This document shows positions 48,123 through 59,873 of a DNA stretch of 64,000 nucleotides, in pieces. The stretch comes from Eremophila alpestris peregrina (taxonomy: Eukaryota > Chordata > Aves > Passeriformes > Alaudidae), in assembly GCA_009792885.1 (NCBI GenBank), contig WMCF01000003.1, forward strand, positions 19,186,477 through 19,250,476. Direction: 5' to 3'. Each line of letters opens with the position of its first letter. Position 1 is the first letter of the stretch. The translations under genes were made by a program, and so were the position numbers. The notes below the pieces were generated by a model, which was given only the letters and a program-made list of their open reading frames with translations, was not told where the DNA came from and made no database searches.

Positions 48123-51100
48123 CTAAAAGGAAAAACAGAAAAAAACAAGAAATCTAGAACACCTCCCCAACCATTTTAGTATGTCCCGTATTTTAAGCTA
48201 GCAAATCACATTTTCTAAATCACAAGCTTGGAATAAGGTGCACTAAGCAGAGTTTCAGATTTGAGGTGGAATACAATACATATCCCAGTTCTGGTAGTTT
48301 TTTGCCAAAAATCTTACTTGTTATAGATAATGCCATAGCAGGGAGCACATAAGCAATATGTGCTCCCATCTCAGAATGACAGAAAACATCCTATATAATC
48401 ACCAATTACATAGACGAAGAATCTTGTGTAAACATAACAACAACCAGATTGTGCCTTAGTTTGGGAAGGAATAAGAAGAGCCAGAAAAAGGACTGCACTA
48501 AGTATTTCTGCTCTCAACTCACCCCTTTTATGTGGCTAACATTCCATTCTCTTGGGCCTATTTCTACCTAGATGATGGGAACATACAGGTCCTCTCGGCT
48601 CTCAGTCATGAAAGAATCAAAGAGCATGATTCCATCAGCAGTAGGAAAAGCTGAATTGTGTCGAGGAAGCCAGGTGGATAAACTGCAACTTTACAGCTCT
48701 GGTCTCTTCCATCTCATCAGAAGTTAATTTCTATAATAAAGAAATAAGTTCTGCCCATCTCTTTTACTGTAGAATGGTCTTGCTCCTTTTGATGCTAAGG
48801 ATTCATAAAGAGCCTGAGGAAGGGAATGATTTAATGCAAACCTAGTCATTATCCTGTTACCCCAGAGGCCTTCAAAGCTTCCTTTTTCTTTGCTAAAAAT
48901 GAAATTATGCAGAGTAATTTCCTCTTCAGGTGAAAGCTCTTCATATCCTGCACTTACAGAAGGTTCACACATGCAAATATACATTTTGATCACAGACTGG
49001 GATACACAGTATAGACAAGGTGATGCTGTATTTGTTCTTGTGCATTAGCTGCTTTATGTGAGTTGACACCTATCTACAAAGTCAAGCCTAGGACCTGGAC
49101 TAGAAAATACCTGTATGAGATGTCCCTAGTTGTTTGGTAAATTTCTTCCTCATGTCAGAGCAGAAAACGTTCTGATTTTCCTGCTGCAACGTTTTATATA
49201 TATGTCAGGTCAGTCTGACACAGCAATGCATGCAGACACCTTATCTGCTAGGAATTCCAATTTGACACAGCAAAGTACTTAACCTTCCTAAAATTAAGAA
49301 GGAAATATCAGTGAAAAACACCAGCTTCCACTTGCATCTGATTACAAAGTATTTTTCATGTTAAAACAGAATGCAGAAAGCTGAATGAAGAGCTGGCACA
49401 GAAGACATTTTTTCAGGAAAACAAATGCTGATTCCTGTTACTCTGCTTTTGAGTTTTGATAAAACAGTGGGCTGCTTCTGTGGGAGAAGTCATCTGGTGA
49501 ATCAAATGCTTGGTGAGATGATTCAAACAGAAGTGGACAGATCTTTGTTCGTTCAGCTCCATGGAAATGAAGGACGGGTTTTGCTTGCTAGAAGAGAAAT
49601 ATCCACATTTTACAGCCTTTGAGCAAGTAAGAGGACCACCTTCTTAAATGTCAGGAGAGGATCTGGAATTCCAAATTAAAAAAACAGGGAAGGTAGTTTA
49701 GGAATAAGAATAAAATACATTCAACATTAAAATGCTCACCAGTTCAGTACTTTAAAAGCCTGACTCTAATAGATAAAATTATCTGGTTTTACAAACTGTA
49801 AAAATCCCTTGGTCAGTAAGACTTTATAGCTAACTTCAGATGTCCAAAAGCTGGCTAAGAAAACACTTCAGAAATGCTGAACTATGCACTCACTCAGGAG
49901 CAATGCAGCTAAAAATACACCCCTGTAAATGAACTGTGGGGCTTCAGCCGTGTCTGCAACGCAGAGCACGGCAATGCCGGGGCAGCAGCAGAGAGCACAC
50001 GGCAGGGAGTGTGTATGCACTCTGCTCCAGCAGGGCACAGCTCAAAGAGACGCCAGAAACCATCACCCAACTAATTATGAACCTGCCAGGGCTGGAGAGG
50101 AACACAGCACTTATGACAGTTTTAAGATCACATGCATTAGGTTCTTACTTTTACTCATTTCTCCCCACATATCCACAGCATAGATAAATTTCAGTAACTC
50201 ATCATTTTGCAGATCTCCTGGCATTCCATCAGTGATACTCACTTGGTATTACCTACTCACAGCAGCTGTTAAGACATGATATTTTTGCATTAAGTTGGAA
50301 GCTAACATGGGTGCACTCCTGCACAGCTATTGCCAGAAACGTTTATTACCATTCTCTTGCACTAAAATAAGAGTTGCAAAATAGAGACTTTTTGTCCTTT
50401 TCTTTCTCATATACAAGAACATTAATATAACTAACCTCTTCCTCTCTTTTTCCTGTCTGTATTTCTTATGTTAATTACCATTCTGTTGATCAAGTCCAGA
50501 GATAGTCTTCCAGTGACAATTTCTAGCTCCTTTGTTAGAAGCAGTGAGTAGACCACGAAAATGGAAATATAGTACATGTCACTATTGATATCTCTCTTGA
50601 GTCACTCAAATATTTCAGCTGATCATTGGGTTGACCATCGACACTCAGACTGTTGGGAAAGTCTTGTTCTTATGGAGATGTAGAGAAACAGACGTGGAGA
50701 GCTGCAATAAACATGCCAAAGGTTTGTGACAGAGCTGAGAACAGAATATAGCCCTTTGTTGCACACCTTAACCACCAGAATATCTTTATTTCATTCACTG
50801 GGAAAAATAAATCAAAACTACAGAAGTTTACTGTAATCTTAGAAATTTTGAATGTACTTTTTTTTTCTATTTGATAATTTACATTTGGTTATTTTATCAT
50901 TCTTTCAATCCTATCATTCAATAAGAAACATTTTTAAGACAACTATTCCAAGTTAATACGATGACACAATTTGTCTTAGAGCAAATGACATCACAGGACA
51001 GGGATTTTATAATCTTCAAAGCATTTATTCTTGTTAGAATATATAATAGTCAAATTAATGTTTCTTTAAGGTGAAGCCCAAGCTGAAAGCTGGCACTGTG

Positions 51101-51254
51101 ACAACATTCCATTTCTCTGAAAGCACACTACAGAAAATTAAAATCTCAATGACAGATTTCTTTGGTCAGGGAGAAGGGAACTAAATCAGCCAACAAACTT
51201 GATAAGTTCAGTACCTTATATTTAGTACCTAAATAACCTTACAATTGCACTCAC
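48123..51254 (-). other. inferred Cyrano intron 2
   Basis: AT-rich sequence between the two inferred Cyrano exons. A patch at about 49930-50110 is richer in GC than its surroundings and unexplained. No other gene is recognised. Confidence 0.5.
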
Positions 51255-51290
51255 CATTGTTTTTGATCATTCCACATCCTCTTCAGTGAG
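51255..51290 (-). ncRNA. OIP5-AS1: candidate Cyrano exon 2 (36 nt)
   Basis: A strong acceptor (CATCCCTTTCTTTCTAAG|CTCACTG) and donor (CAATG|GTGAGTGC) bracket 36 nt on the minus strand between exon 1 and the large terminal exon. It is supported by splice signals only. Confidence 0.6.
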
Positions 51291-54200
51291 CTTAGAAAGA
51301 AAGGGATGAATAAACAAAATTAAATTTGTATCTAGGAAGCAACTCAGATCATACATGACTACCTGCACAAGACAGAAAAGATTAGCTGTACCTTCCATGA
51401 ACCAAGTAACATTTTTAGACTTCCTACATAAAATATGCTGATGTTCTCTTTCAAATTATCAGATACAGCCCCTCCTTTAGTTTAAATCAAGAGAACTGGA
51501 CCCAAGTGTGGAAGAGCCGGGACACATAAATTTTAAATAAGAGCAGGCACACATTTCAGTTTCATTGGTACTGAGATGGACACATATTCAGTCTCCAGTA
51601 AGGCACAAAACCCTTTCACATTAATAACAAATTGCTGTAGTGAGGATGCTGAGCTGACAACCTAACTGGAAGAATAATGGACTACTATAAGCAGAACCAT
51701 CTCATCACACAGAACCTAAATTATTCAAAATTCCTCAGCAAAGTATTATTAGCTTCCACACTCCTGCACAACACAGCATTTCTACAAGCACCACACAGCT
51801 GGACCTTCAGAAAACCCTCAGTCATCAGACAATCCCTATTTCAGGGAAGTTACTCTGTTCCCATGTTGTCAATTCCGACCATTCCTACTCAAATTCTCCC
51901 TCAAGAACCAGCCAAGCACTGTATGAGTTTGAGACACTGGGGAACCAACAGCAAATGCTTCACAAAAGAATTCACTTGAAAATGAACAGTTACCAGAATT
52001 CGTAATAATTGGCAATAATCCCAAATTGCCTTGTCATAATAGAAACTGCATAATAGAGACCAATCCAATCTTTGAAAAGCTGGGTCTTCATTCACTAAGA
52101 CTATGAAATAACTGAACTAAAGTAAGTCTTATTAAAAAAGAAAGCAGCTGGTGACATTTAAAGCAACTCAAGCAAAGGAATAGTTCATCCAACACTGAAA
52201 TTCAGTTAGCTTTAACCTACTTCTTTAAATTTTAACAAGTTCACTGACTTTGAATGCCCCAGTTTTTAACTACTCTACTTGATACACTCTCTAGCTGACT
52301 TTCATCAATTATGTGAGCACAGAGTTCACAGCAGTCCAACAGAACTTGCAAATGCTACTGGGTATACATCAAGGTTATTGAAAAAGAGCAGGCACTGAGA
52401 CTGATGGTGACACTACCAACGCTTCAGATAAAAGCTAGTGGACATTACAAAAAAAAAAAGCTATTGTTCTTGTTTCATACCTTACTGAACATAATCAATT
52501 GATGTGGAGCAAGAAAAAACTGTGAAAGCTCAACACTGCCTACATGACTCCTTCTTCATTAAAAATTCAGAAAGTATTATTTTCATTATGTCTTGATCTA
52601 TTGTCCATTCATTTTTTTTGCTCTACCATAACTAAAGATTAGTTTCCATGAACTTTAAATATCACATTCAGATATGTGCCTGCATCCAAGACGTTTGGTA
52701 ACTCCAGGAATTCCAAGGCCAAAAAGAGATAAAGAAATATCTCACAAATAAATTTACCAGTAAAACTGCAATATTTGTCTTCTCATATATATTAACATAC
52801 TGTATTACCAATCCATCAGTAGGGCAAAAAAACCCCACAAAAGTCAGTGTTCTGACATAATCAGCACACTGGAATTGGAGACAATACTGATATAATGATA
52901 TACAGCTATTATATATACTGTATAACAGTATACAACCAACTTTCACTCCACCCCCCATGCTCTGCTCTATGGTACCACAAAAACTGAGATCCATGAGATC
53001 TGGCTTTCCAAAATATTATCTTTGCCTCTCACACAGACACAAATGCTCCAGGTAATGAGCAGAACTAAAAGGACTCAGAAGATGATTCCTCTTCTCGTGC
53101 CTAGAGTCTGAGAAGTATGAGGAAGTCAGGAAGGAAAGACCTAGAAACAGGTTTATATAAAAAGAGCAAACACAAAAAATTGGAAGTTAAGTATAGTGGA
53201 GACCCATGGAGATACGGAAAGCAAAATTAGCCCTACATAACACATGTCCACTAAGATTCTTCCGATGGCTTAAAGACTGCCAAATTTAACCTGGAAAGCG
53301 GACAATGACAAATGCTTAAATTATAAACACAAATACAATGGAAAGTAGCTTACAGTCCTGGAAAAAAATTAGCTACCTTCATGCTCTTTTTGCTTTCTAG
53401 GCAACTTTGAAACTGCATCTAAATCCAAGCTACAAGGCAAAGGTGAGAACTTGTAAAAGAAAGTCTGAGACTGGTGTGACCGGAGAAAGAATGGGAGTGC
53501 CTGAGTGTGGAGGCACCAAATGTAGCACTGAGCACAAACTGGGCTCTAAGGGGCTCATGTGAGCAGCAGCCAGGTCAGCAAGTCACATCCCCCTGCCACT
53601 TCAGAGGACACCCAGATCTGGAGACAACAACTGATAACCACAGAGTCAGGACAATGCAAAGACACAGGCCAATGTCCCCTCCAAAAGAGCACACGAAGGC
53701 ACATCTGAAGCCTAGAATGGCTGCCAGCCTAGCAAGAGACTGGAGACACTAAGGACCTGTCAGCTCAGGTCCCCTGCCAACACAGAATACCTGACTGTTG
53801 GATTCACTGCTATGGTGCTTGGCTGCTCTAAAGACATCACGGGCATCACAGAGACTCCACCTTTTTGTTTAACTATATTTTTAACTAAAACCCCTTTCCT
53901 CTTTTACTGGGTTTCCAATGCACATCTACTTCACTGTCAGTACAATATTGTAACATCACTTCCTACCACACCAGAGAAAACTGCTTAAAGATGAGCTTTC
54001 AATTCCAGATACACACACTGCAGGAATGTGCTCTAGGAATACTGTTCAGGCAAAGACACAACTTTTCTTCCACATTCTAATTTAGAAAAATCCTCTTCTT
54101 TCTTCAATCCCTTGAAGACTAAAGGTTTGGATCTTGCACTGACATAACCTCTGGCATGTCAGGACTGATTTCAAACATTGCTCCTTTTTTAGTTTTTAAG

Positions 54201-56066
54201 AATGAACGTGGGAGGTGTTTAAGTGATACTCCAGACTCTTCACAAACTTGGACTTTTTAGTCCATGACTTTTGACACCCCTGAATAAGAGGTGACCACCA
54301 TAAGATGCATAGCCTGTTCATGCAAATTTTCACACTGCAGACTCACAGCACTGCGGGCAAGAATGTAAAGCAATGCATATTGATTTGACATGTACCAGAG
54401 CAACAGGAAGTTCTGACATTATTTTTTAAGATCCTACTTCTCACAGCTCTTGTGCATTAAAAACAATTAAGAATAAATATTAATCCATATGAATTTCTGA
54501 CAACTAAAGTAGTGTACAACTTCACACAAAAGCAAGCTGATTGCTTATTATTTTCTAATGATAATTTAAAACAAAATTATGTTTATATGTTGTATTCCAA
54601 AGACAAATTCCCTGGTATATTTTAGAAGTTCATACACAGACATGTATAAGTAGGAATATTCATCAGTAGCAGCATACTGTATCTTAACCTTATGTTGCTC
54701 CTAAGCTGCTGTTACTGTGACTACATGAGTAATGTTGCATAGGAAAATCAGTAAAATGTTCCTTAGGAAAATTTTCTCCTAAGTAGCTACTGCTTTCAGA
54801 ACTAATTATAACAGATACGTTTGTATTTGGAGTTATTTCACCAGTTACAAACAGCCACTTCATTATTAGGTCATGCGTGCTACCACACATGTTTCCACAA
54901 AATCTAAAGCTGCACTTCTCATTTAGCGACTTGAACTTTTTTTCTTTTACCTGACATACAGCTTGAAAATGCAGTCACAAATCTATGACAAATTCGAGAT
55001 TATAAGAACTGCTATCAAATATAGAACACAAGAAATCTCATGCTAATTACTGACACTAATTCTTTTGCTTTCACGAAGACGTGGTGATCCACACCCCCCC
55101 CTTTCTTTTTTTTCCCTTCAAATTTAAACTAAGTACCATTTTCTAGCACAAATAACCACGGACAATTTGAAGAATTCAGGGCATACCTGGCCTGCATGGT
55201 ACGAACTTGGAAAGAAGATAGTGGACTTAGAAATAGTTTCACGTGTTTCACGTGTAAAAAGAAAAAAATCTTTTTACCTTACTATCAACGATCACATGAA
55301 TTTATAAGGCTAAACCAAATTTCACTATAATATTCCCGCTTTCCCTAGAACTTGTTTTGCAGGGTAGATTTTTGTACCTTCAGGTTTTGTCAAACAACTA
55401 GGAAGCCATCTCCTTTGTGCATTCCTGTGTCAGAACTACAGACATCATAAAAGGATATAACCATTCAGATTAGCAGAATTCCTCCAGCCCAGAGACCGCA
55501 TGAATAAGAACGGTAACAGCAGCGCAGCTGTATTCAGCGTTATGCTCGTAGCCAGACATGCGAAGCCTCATTTGAGATGATACATTTTGGTTTCCCTTCC
55601 CCACGTCGCCGGCAGCAGCAGCTGTCCCCAGTCAGCTGCGGGCTATCGCTGTGCACAGACCAGCTCTCCCGCTCGGCCATCTGCTGCAGCCCGCCGCCGG
55701 AGCTGCAGGACGCCCTCGTCCCCAGCACCGAAGTTGCTCGGACTTTTCAGGGCGGCGGGCGGGTCGGACCGACCCGGTTCCAGCTCCAGCTCCAGCTCCG
55801 GTCAGTCCCCACACGGACACCGACCCGCTCGTCGCTCGGGGTCGGCGCGGCGAGGGCGGCCAGCCGCTCCCGCTGCTCCGGCCCGGCGCCACGGGAACGG
55901 GAACGGGAACGAGCCCGAGCCCGAGCCCGAGCCCAGGCCCAGCCCAATCGCGGGGCGGGACGGGACGGGACGGGGAGGCGGGTGCGCGGGCGCTCGGTCC
56001 CAGCCCAATCAGGGATCCGGCACCAGGCTCCGGGCTGGACGCGGCCGCTGCTCCCGCAGCACTCAC
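51291..56066 (-). other. inferred Cyrano intron 1
   Basis: About 4.8 kb, AT-rich except for a GC-richer patch at about 53450-53780 and the CpG island above 55560. No recognised exon or classified repeat. Confidence 0.5.
55780..55975. repeat. cluster of short GC-rich tandem repeats
   Basis: Successive short arrays lie side by side: CAGCTC units near 55780-55800, GGGAAC units near 55892-55910, GAGCCC units near 55912-55942 and GGGAC units near 55955-55972. They lie just downstream of Cyrano exon 1, in its first intron. Confidence 0.75.
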
Positions 56067-56150
56067 CTGAGCGCGGCCGAGGCCGCGGGGCCGCGGCCGG
56101 CCCGGCCCCTCCGCCTCCTCCGCCCCTCACTCCGCCATCTTCCCCTCCTT
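56067..56150 (-). ncRNA. OIP5-AS1: Cyrano exon 1 (start approximate)
   Basis: The minus-strand donor CGCTCAG|GTGAGT at 56066 ends a GC-rich exon. A YY1 motif at 56132-56141, a factor that often sits just downstream of a start site, places the start near 56150. The exon includes the tiny frame ATG GCG GAG TGA inside that YY1 motif. Confidence 0.7.
56132..56141 (-). promoter_or_regulatory. YY1 motif AAGATGGCGG
   Basis: The minus-strand AAGATGGCGG is the core YY1 consensus. It sits at the likely Cyrano start, the usual place for YY1 in TATA-less promoters. Confidence 0.65.
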
Positions 56151-57520
56151 CCCTCGGCCTCCCGGCGGGGGCTCGCGGCGCCCGGGCCCGCCCACTGGGC
56201 CGCGAGCCTATTGGGTGCCGTGGCTGCGCATCAGCCCCCCGGTTTGGGCGGTGATTGGGCAGCGGCGCCGTCCATCGCAGGGCTGGCCTCCCGCCTCCAA
56301 GGCGGCCCTCTCTGATTGGCCCCGAGGAGGGCACGTGGAAGCGATTGGCTCGGGCGGCGCGAGCGGGACTGGCCCGGGGCGAGTCCTCCGGTGACCTCCA
56401 CGGGGATTTAAAGGGGCCGCTCCGCAAGGGCGGCGGGCAGGAACCGGCCCCGCACCAGCCCGGCGGGGAGGGAAGGGGTGCGGGACGTGGGGTCCCGGGC
56501 CGGCGGCCCTACAGCACCTGCTGAGCTCACCGAGCATCCTGATTGCCACGAAAGGCGGCCTTCAGTCGTTCTGCCTCCAGTCATTCCGCCGGGTTTGTGC
56601 CATCCGCAAAAATATTTTTTTAAGCAGTGGTAATTTTGCACTTCAAGCTGACGGGAGGATGCATTGAGGAGTGTCAAGAGGAGTACGTACCCATTCAGAA
56701 AACTCTCGAGAAACACCCCCGTCTCACCGTGATTCATCCAGATTACTACGAGCCATTTCGCTCGAAATCTCAACACGTGTGCTAAAACATTTAATACAAC
56801 GCTTTTCTGCCGCGTCACGTTTTAGCAGACTGGAATTAAACACTTTTGCTACCTTCAGCATTATACCCTCATTCTATTCACGACCAAAGCTGCAGTTTCA
56901 AAGAACCAAAAGCAGGTTTTTATGTTCCATTGTAAAGCTACAAAAACTAACATATTTTTTACTCCTGCTCTTCATGAATCAAATCCTGTATTTGGATTCT
57001 TTTCTTTTCCCAGAGTTGCTGCCAAGCTAAGGGCCCTACAGGTTTCAGTACTGATTAGATATCAAACCTATTTCTGCTTTCTACAGTCTTCACAATGCTC
57101 TGGTAACAGGTTGCAAACACGTATTTCTGCAGTCAAGCTTCCAGCCAGTCTTAACATAAACTCATAGCTGCAGATTTAAAAACAGACTATCCCTCAGTAG
57201 ACTGGAGAATGGTTCACCAGTATTTAAAATCCTATCCTTTACACTACTTTTTCAAAAGACAAAGATGAAATAATAAGTAGCTCTGCCTCAGAGCTGCCAA
57301 CACTTTCACCTTCAAGATGACCTGTTCTCAAGGCAGAGTACTTCTATGAGGTTTGCTAAAAATGCCACTTTTGTGGAAATCTGCTTGTATCTGTATAGCT
57401 TAGCTTTGAACAATTTTAACAAATTTAAGATCCCAGGTCTCTAAAACACCTCTTACTGTCTACCACCTTTTAAACTAGATATTATATAATTTTCAGAGTA
57501 TTGAGTAAGATAGTTATTCA
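56151..57520. other. Cyrano upstream region to the CHP1 3' end
   Basis: The right half of the CpG island, then about 1 kb of AT-rich sequence before the predicted CHP1 3' end. No exon is recognised. The frames at 56408-56818 and 56671-57030 have no support. Confidence 0.5.
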
Positions 57521-57529
57521 CACGTGATT

Positions 57530-59819
57530 TATTCTGCTAATGGCAAAATTGAGAATCTTTTTTTTTTATTGTAGGAACGTTGGTTGTTCTTTGATTGATT
57601 GTGGGTTTTTTTTGTTTTTTTTTTTTTTTTGGTTTTTTTTTGTGCAATTCATCTGTTAGAGCATTTGTGTTCACCTTCAAGCACATTATCAAAAATATCT
57701 GACATCTGAGGTGGGAGCTTGTAGGAACAGATCTCACAAGCAAGCCCTGCATGTCCTCTTCTGGAGCTCATGGTTTGCACTGGGGTTTCTGCTAGTGGAA
57801 TAAAGGATTATCAATACTCTGAAAACAAGCTCAGTTGTAAGAAACTGATCTGTAAGGCCTACTAGCACCATTCTTACTGGTATTTAACTTTTCCAGTAAT
57901 TAAAGGATAGTTGGTTGCCATACAGGAAGAGCTGGGGGATGGTTTGGTTTTGGTTTTTGTTTATACAGTGGAAGGTTTATTTATGGATTGATAAATACAA
58001 TATCCAGTCTCACTGGGACAATAAGGCACAACTGTAGGTTACAACTGGAGTGTCAGAAGACAGCAACACCTACTTCTAAGCAAATCACAAAGCCTACAAG
58101 CAGTTTTTACTTTTCATTAGCACTGTTATGTTCCTATTTTATATGAGGTGGTTATAAAAGTACAATATTTCTTTTTTATACAGAGTAGAAGTTTTTAATT
58201 TACATTTCTTTCTGGAACCGTGCTGCACTCTGCAAAACTATAGTGCAACATTTTACTTTTGAATTCCTTTATTTAAAACAAATTAGACTTGCATGTTATC
58301 CTTCAATGAAAGGATGATTAAAGGAACTGAGGAAAAAGGAAGTGCACATTTGACAGTAGTTTTGAGACTGGTAAGTATTTATAGAAACATTAACACATGA
58401 CAGAAGCAGTTATAACACCGATTCTTCAATAAAGAAGCTCCCAGGGTTTTTTGGTTTTATTGGAAGGATCTCCCAGATTGTGGAATGCTCCAGCTGAACT
58501 ACACAAGATCATTTGTCAATCTAGCCACAGAAAATTGTTACTATTTAACCTTCAAGGATTCCAATCTCTTGAATTTATCAGCATTACATTAATAGCATTA
58601 ATCATCTAACACCTGTGAAGAGATTTGTATAGAAATACATTCTGAAATATCTGGGATAATATGATCTTTCCCAAATTGTATTCTTATGCCAGAGCTTTCT
58701 TAAATACAGCTACCACCCTCAACACAAATATAACAGACCAGGACTTTCATACTGGAAAATATAAATAATTACTCATTATGCAGGCCACTATAATTGGGAA
58801 AAAACCCCTATGAAATCAGTTTCATGATTTCATGTTTCATGACACTATTACCAAGTGGCAATTACAGAACTACAAATCCAGATTTTGGCACGACTGGTTT
58901 TCTTGCATTTTGTACAGTGGTTAACAAATTTACACTTTCAGAAGCAAAACCACCCTGATGAGGGGAGAAATCCTAGATGAAAACAATCTGGAGAGGACAT
59001 TTCAAGGTCCACTGCATGTCAAGCGTGCAAGCTATGCAAAGGAAAGAAACAAGTTTCTGCCTCTGCTACTAGAACAGTTCAAGTGACATAGTGCAAATTT
59101 CCTATTCCTTTTGAGAACACCACAGCCTGTCCCCACCACAGATTCTACTACTGTCCCTGTGAATTCATTCCACAAAGAACAAAATCTATTCACAGTACTT
59201 TAAAGTACTCTTAGCTATCATCATGTATTTGTTCTAGTGGTACAATAAAGCCATAGAAATTGAGAAGTTCTCAAGTACAAGGCAGATTTAGAAACACTGA
59301 AGAAATAAATCTGCATGTAAAGAACCAAATAGGAAAAGGGCAAAAATATTAAAAAAAAAAAAAAAAAAGGCAGCTGTAATATGGCAAAAGTGAGTAAGTA
59401 TCAATGCACCTAGTATTTGAGTAGATGCTTGTCTCCGAAATGTTTCAGAGGGCACTTCTGTGGCATGTTCCCATTTTCCATTCTCAGATTCAGAGCTCAG
59501 AAGAATCAGTTTGTAGATTAAACAGTAGTGTATAAGGAGAGACATTTTTACAGAAACAGTAGTGCAGAAGGAGACAAGAGAAAGGGCAAAAAACCCAGGA
59601 TGGACAACATTTAAAAAGCTCCTTTTCCAAGTTGCATGGCAGCCATTTCCCTTTGTTCCAGTTGCACAGGGAATGTTCACCTTGGTAGAACAAATCAGGG
59701 AGGGGTTGGAGATGTATTGTATATGCACCAGTAGCAATGCTCTGGGGTATGGTGCTAAGGAGAAAATGAAGTTCTATTCATTACATAGTTGGAGTAGAAA
59801 GGAATAGGCTCTCCATCCA
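57530..59819 (-). other. CHP1: CHP1 3'UTR (end uncertain)
   Basis: Untranslated region after the CHP1 stop. It contains an A-run near 59350-59368 (a U-run in the RNA), several candidate poly(A) signals and, near 57590-57650, a T/G-rich low-complexity tract. The choice of 3' end is open. Confidence 0.5.
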
Positions 59820-59873
59820 TCAGTGAAGGAATCGAATGCTCATTTTCTGCTCTACATCCACCTTCTCCAAAAC
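59820..59873 (-). CDS. CHP1: CHP1 terminal coding exon
   Basis: 54 nt including TGA encode VLEKVDVEQKMSIRFLH. Acceptor TTTTATTGCAG|GTTTTG. The C-terminal helix is identical to human as I recall it. Confidence 0.97.
   Translation of the reverse strand, partial: VLEKVDVEQKMSIRFLH

Larger units (their letters stand above)
40785..56150 (-). ncRNA. OIP5-AS1: Cyrano (OIP5-AS1) long noncoding RNA
   Basis: Cyrano is one of the few lncRNAs conserved from fish to mammals. It directs destruction of the microRNA miR-7 through one almost fully paired site. That site is here on the minus strand at 46849-46873. The position between OIP5 and CHP1 and the transcription direction match human OIP5-AS1. I infer three exons: a first exon ending at 56067 in a CpG island, a 36-nt exon at 51290-51255, and a terminal exon from 48122 to about 40785. 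No long conserved open frame is present on this strand. The miR-7 site and locus are near certain. Exon limits come from splice and poly(A) signals only, and additional or alternative exons are possible. Confidence 0.92.
55560..56520. promoter_or_regulatory. CpG-island promoter of Cyrano
   Basis: Strongly CpG-rich block with the inferred minus-strand start near 56150. Upstream of it are four CCAAT boxes in the same minus orientation (56210-56214, 56254-56258, 56315-56319, 56344-56348), and a YY1 motif lies at the start. CHP1's own first exon is outside the window, so this island is not its promoter. Confidence 0.8.

Noticed and set aside
50511..50523. Second possible miR-7 seed match on the plus strand (TAGTCTTCCAG)
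   Set aside because: Only the seed part matches and it is on the strand opposite Cyrano; there is no 3' pairing block nearby.
55577..56427. Several frames of 140-240 residues on both strands in the Cyrano CpG island
   Set aside because: They overlap on both strands, consist of R/P/G/A-rich sequence from GC-rich repeats, and match no family. They are composition artefacts.
56067..56520. CpG island considered as the CHP1 promoter
   Set aside because: CHP1 is on the minus strand and its visible exons are its last ones at 59.8-63.3 kb, so its start must lie beyond 64 kb. The island lies downstream of CHP1 and fits Cyrano.
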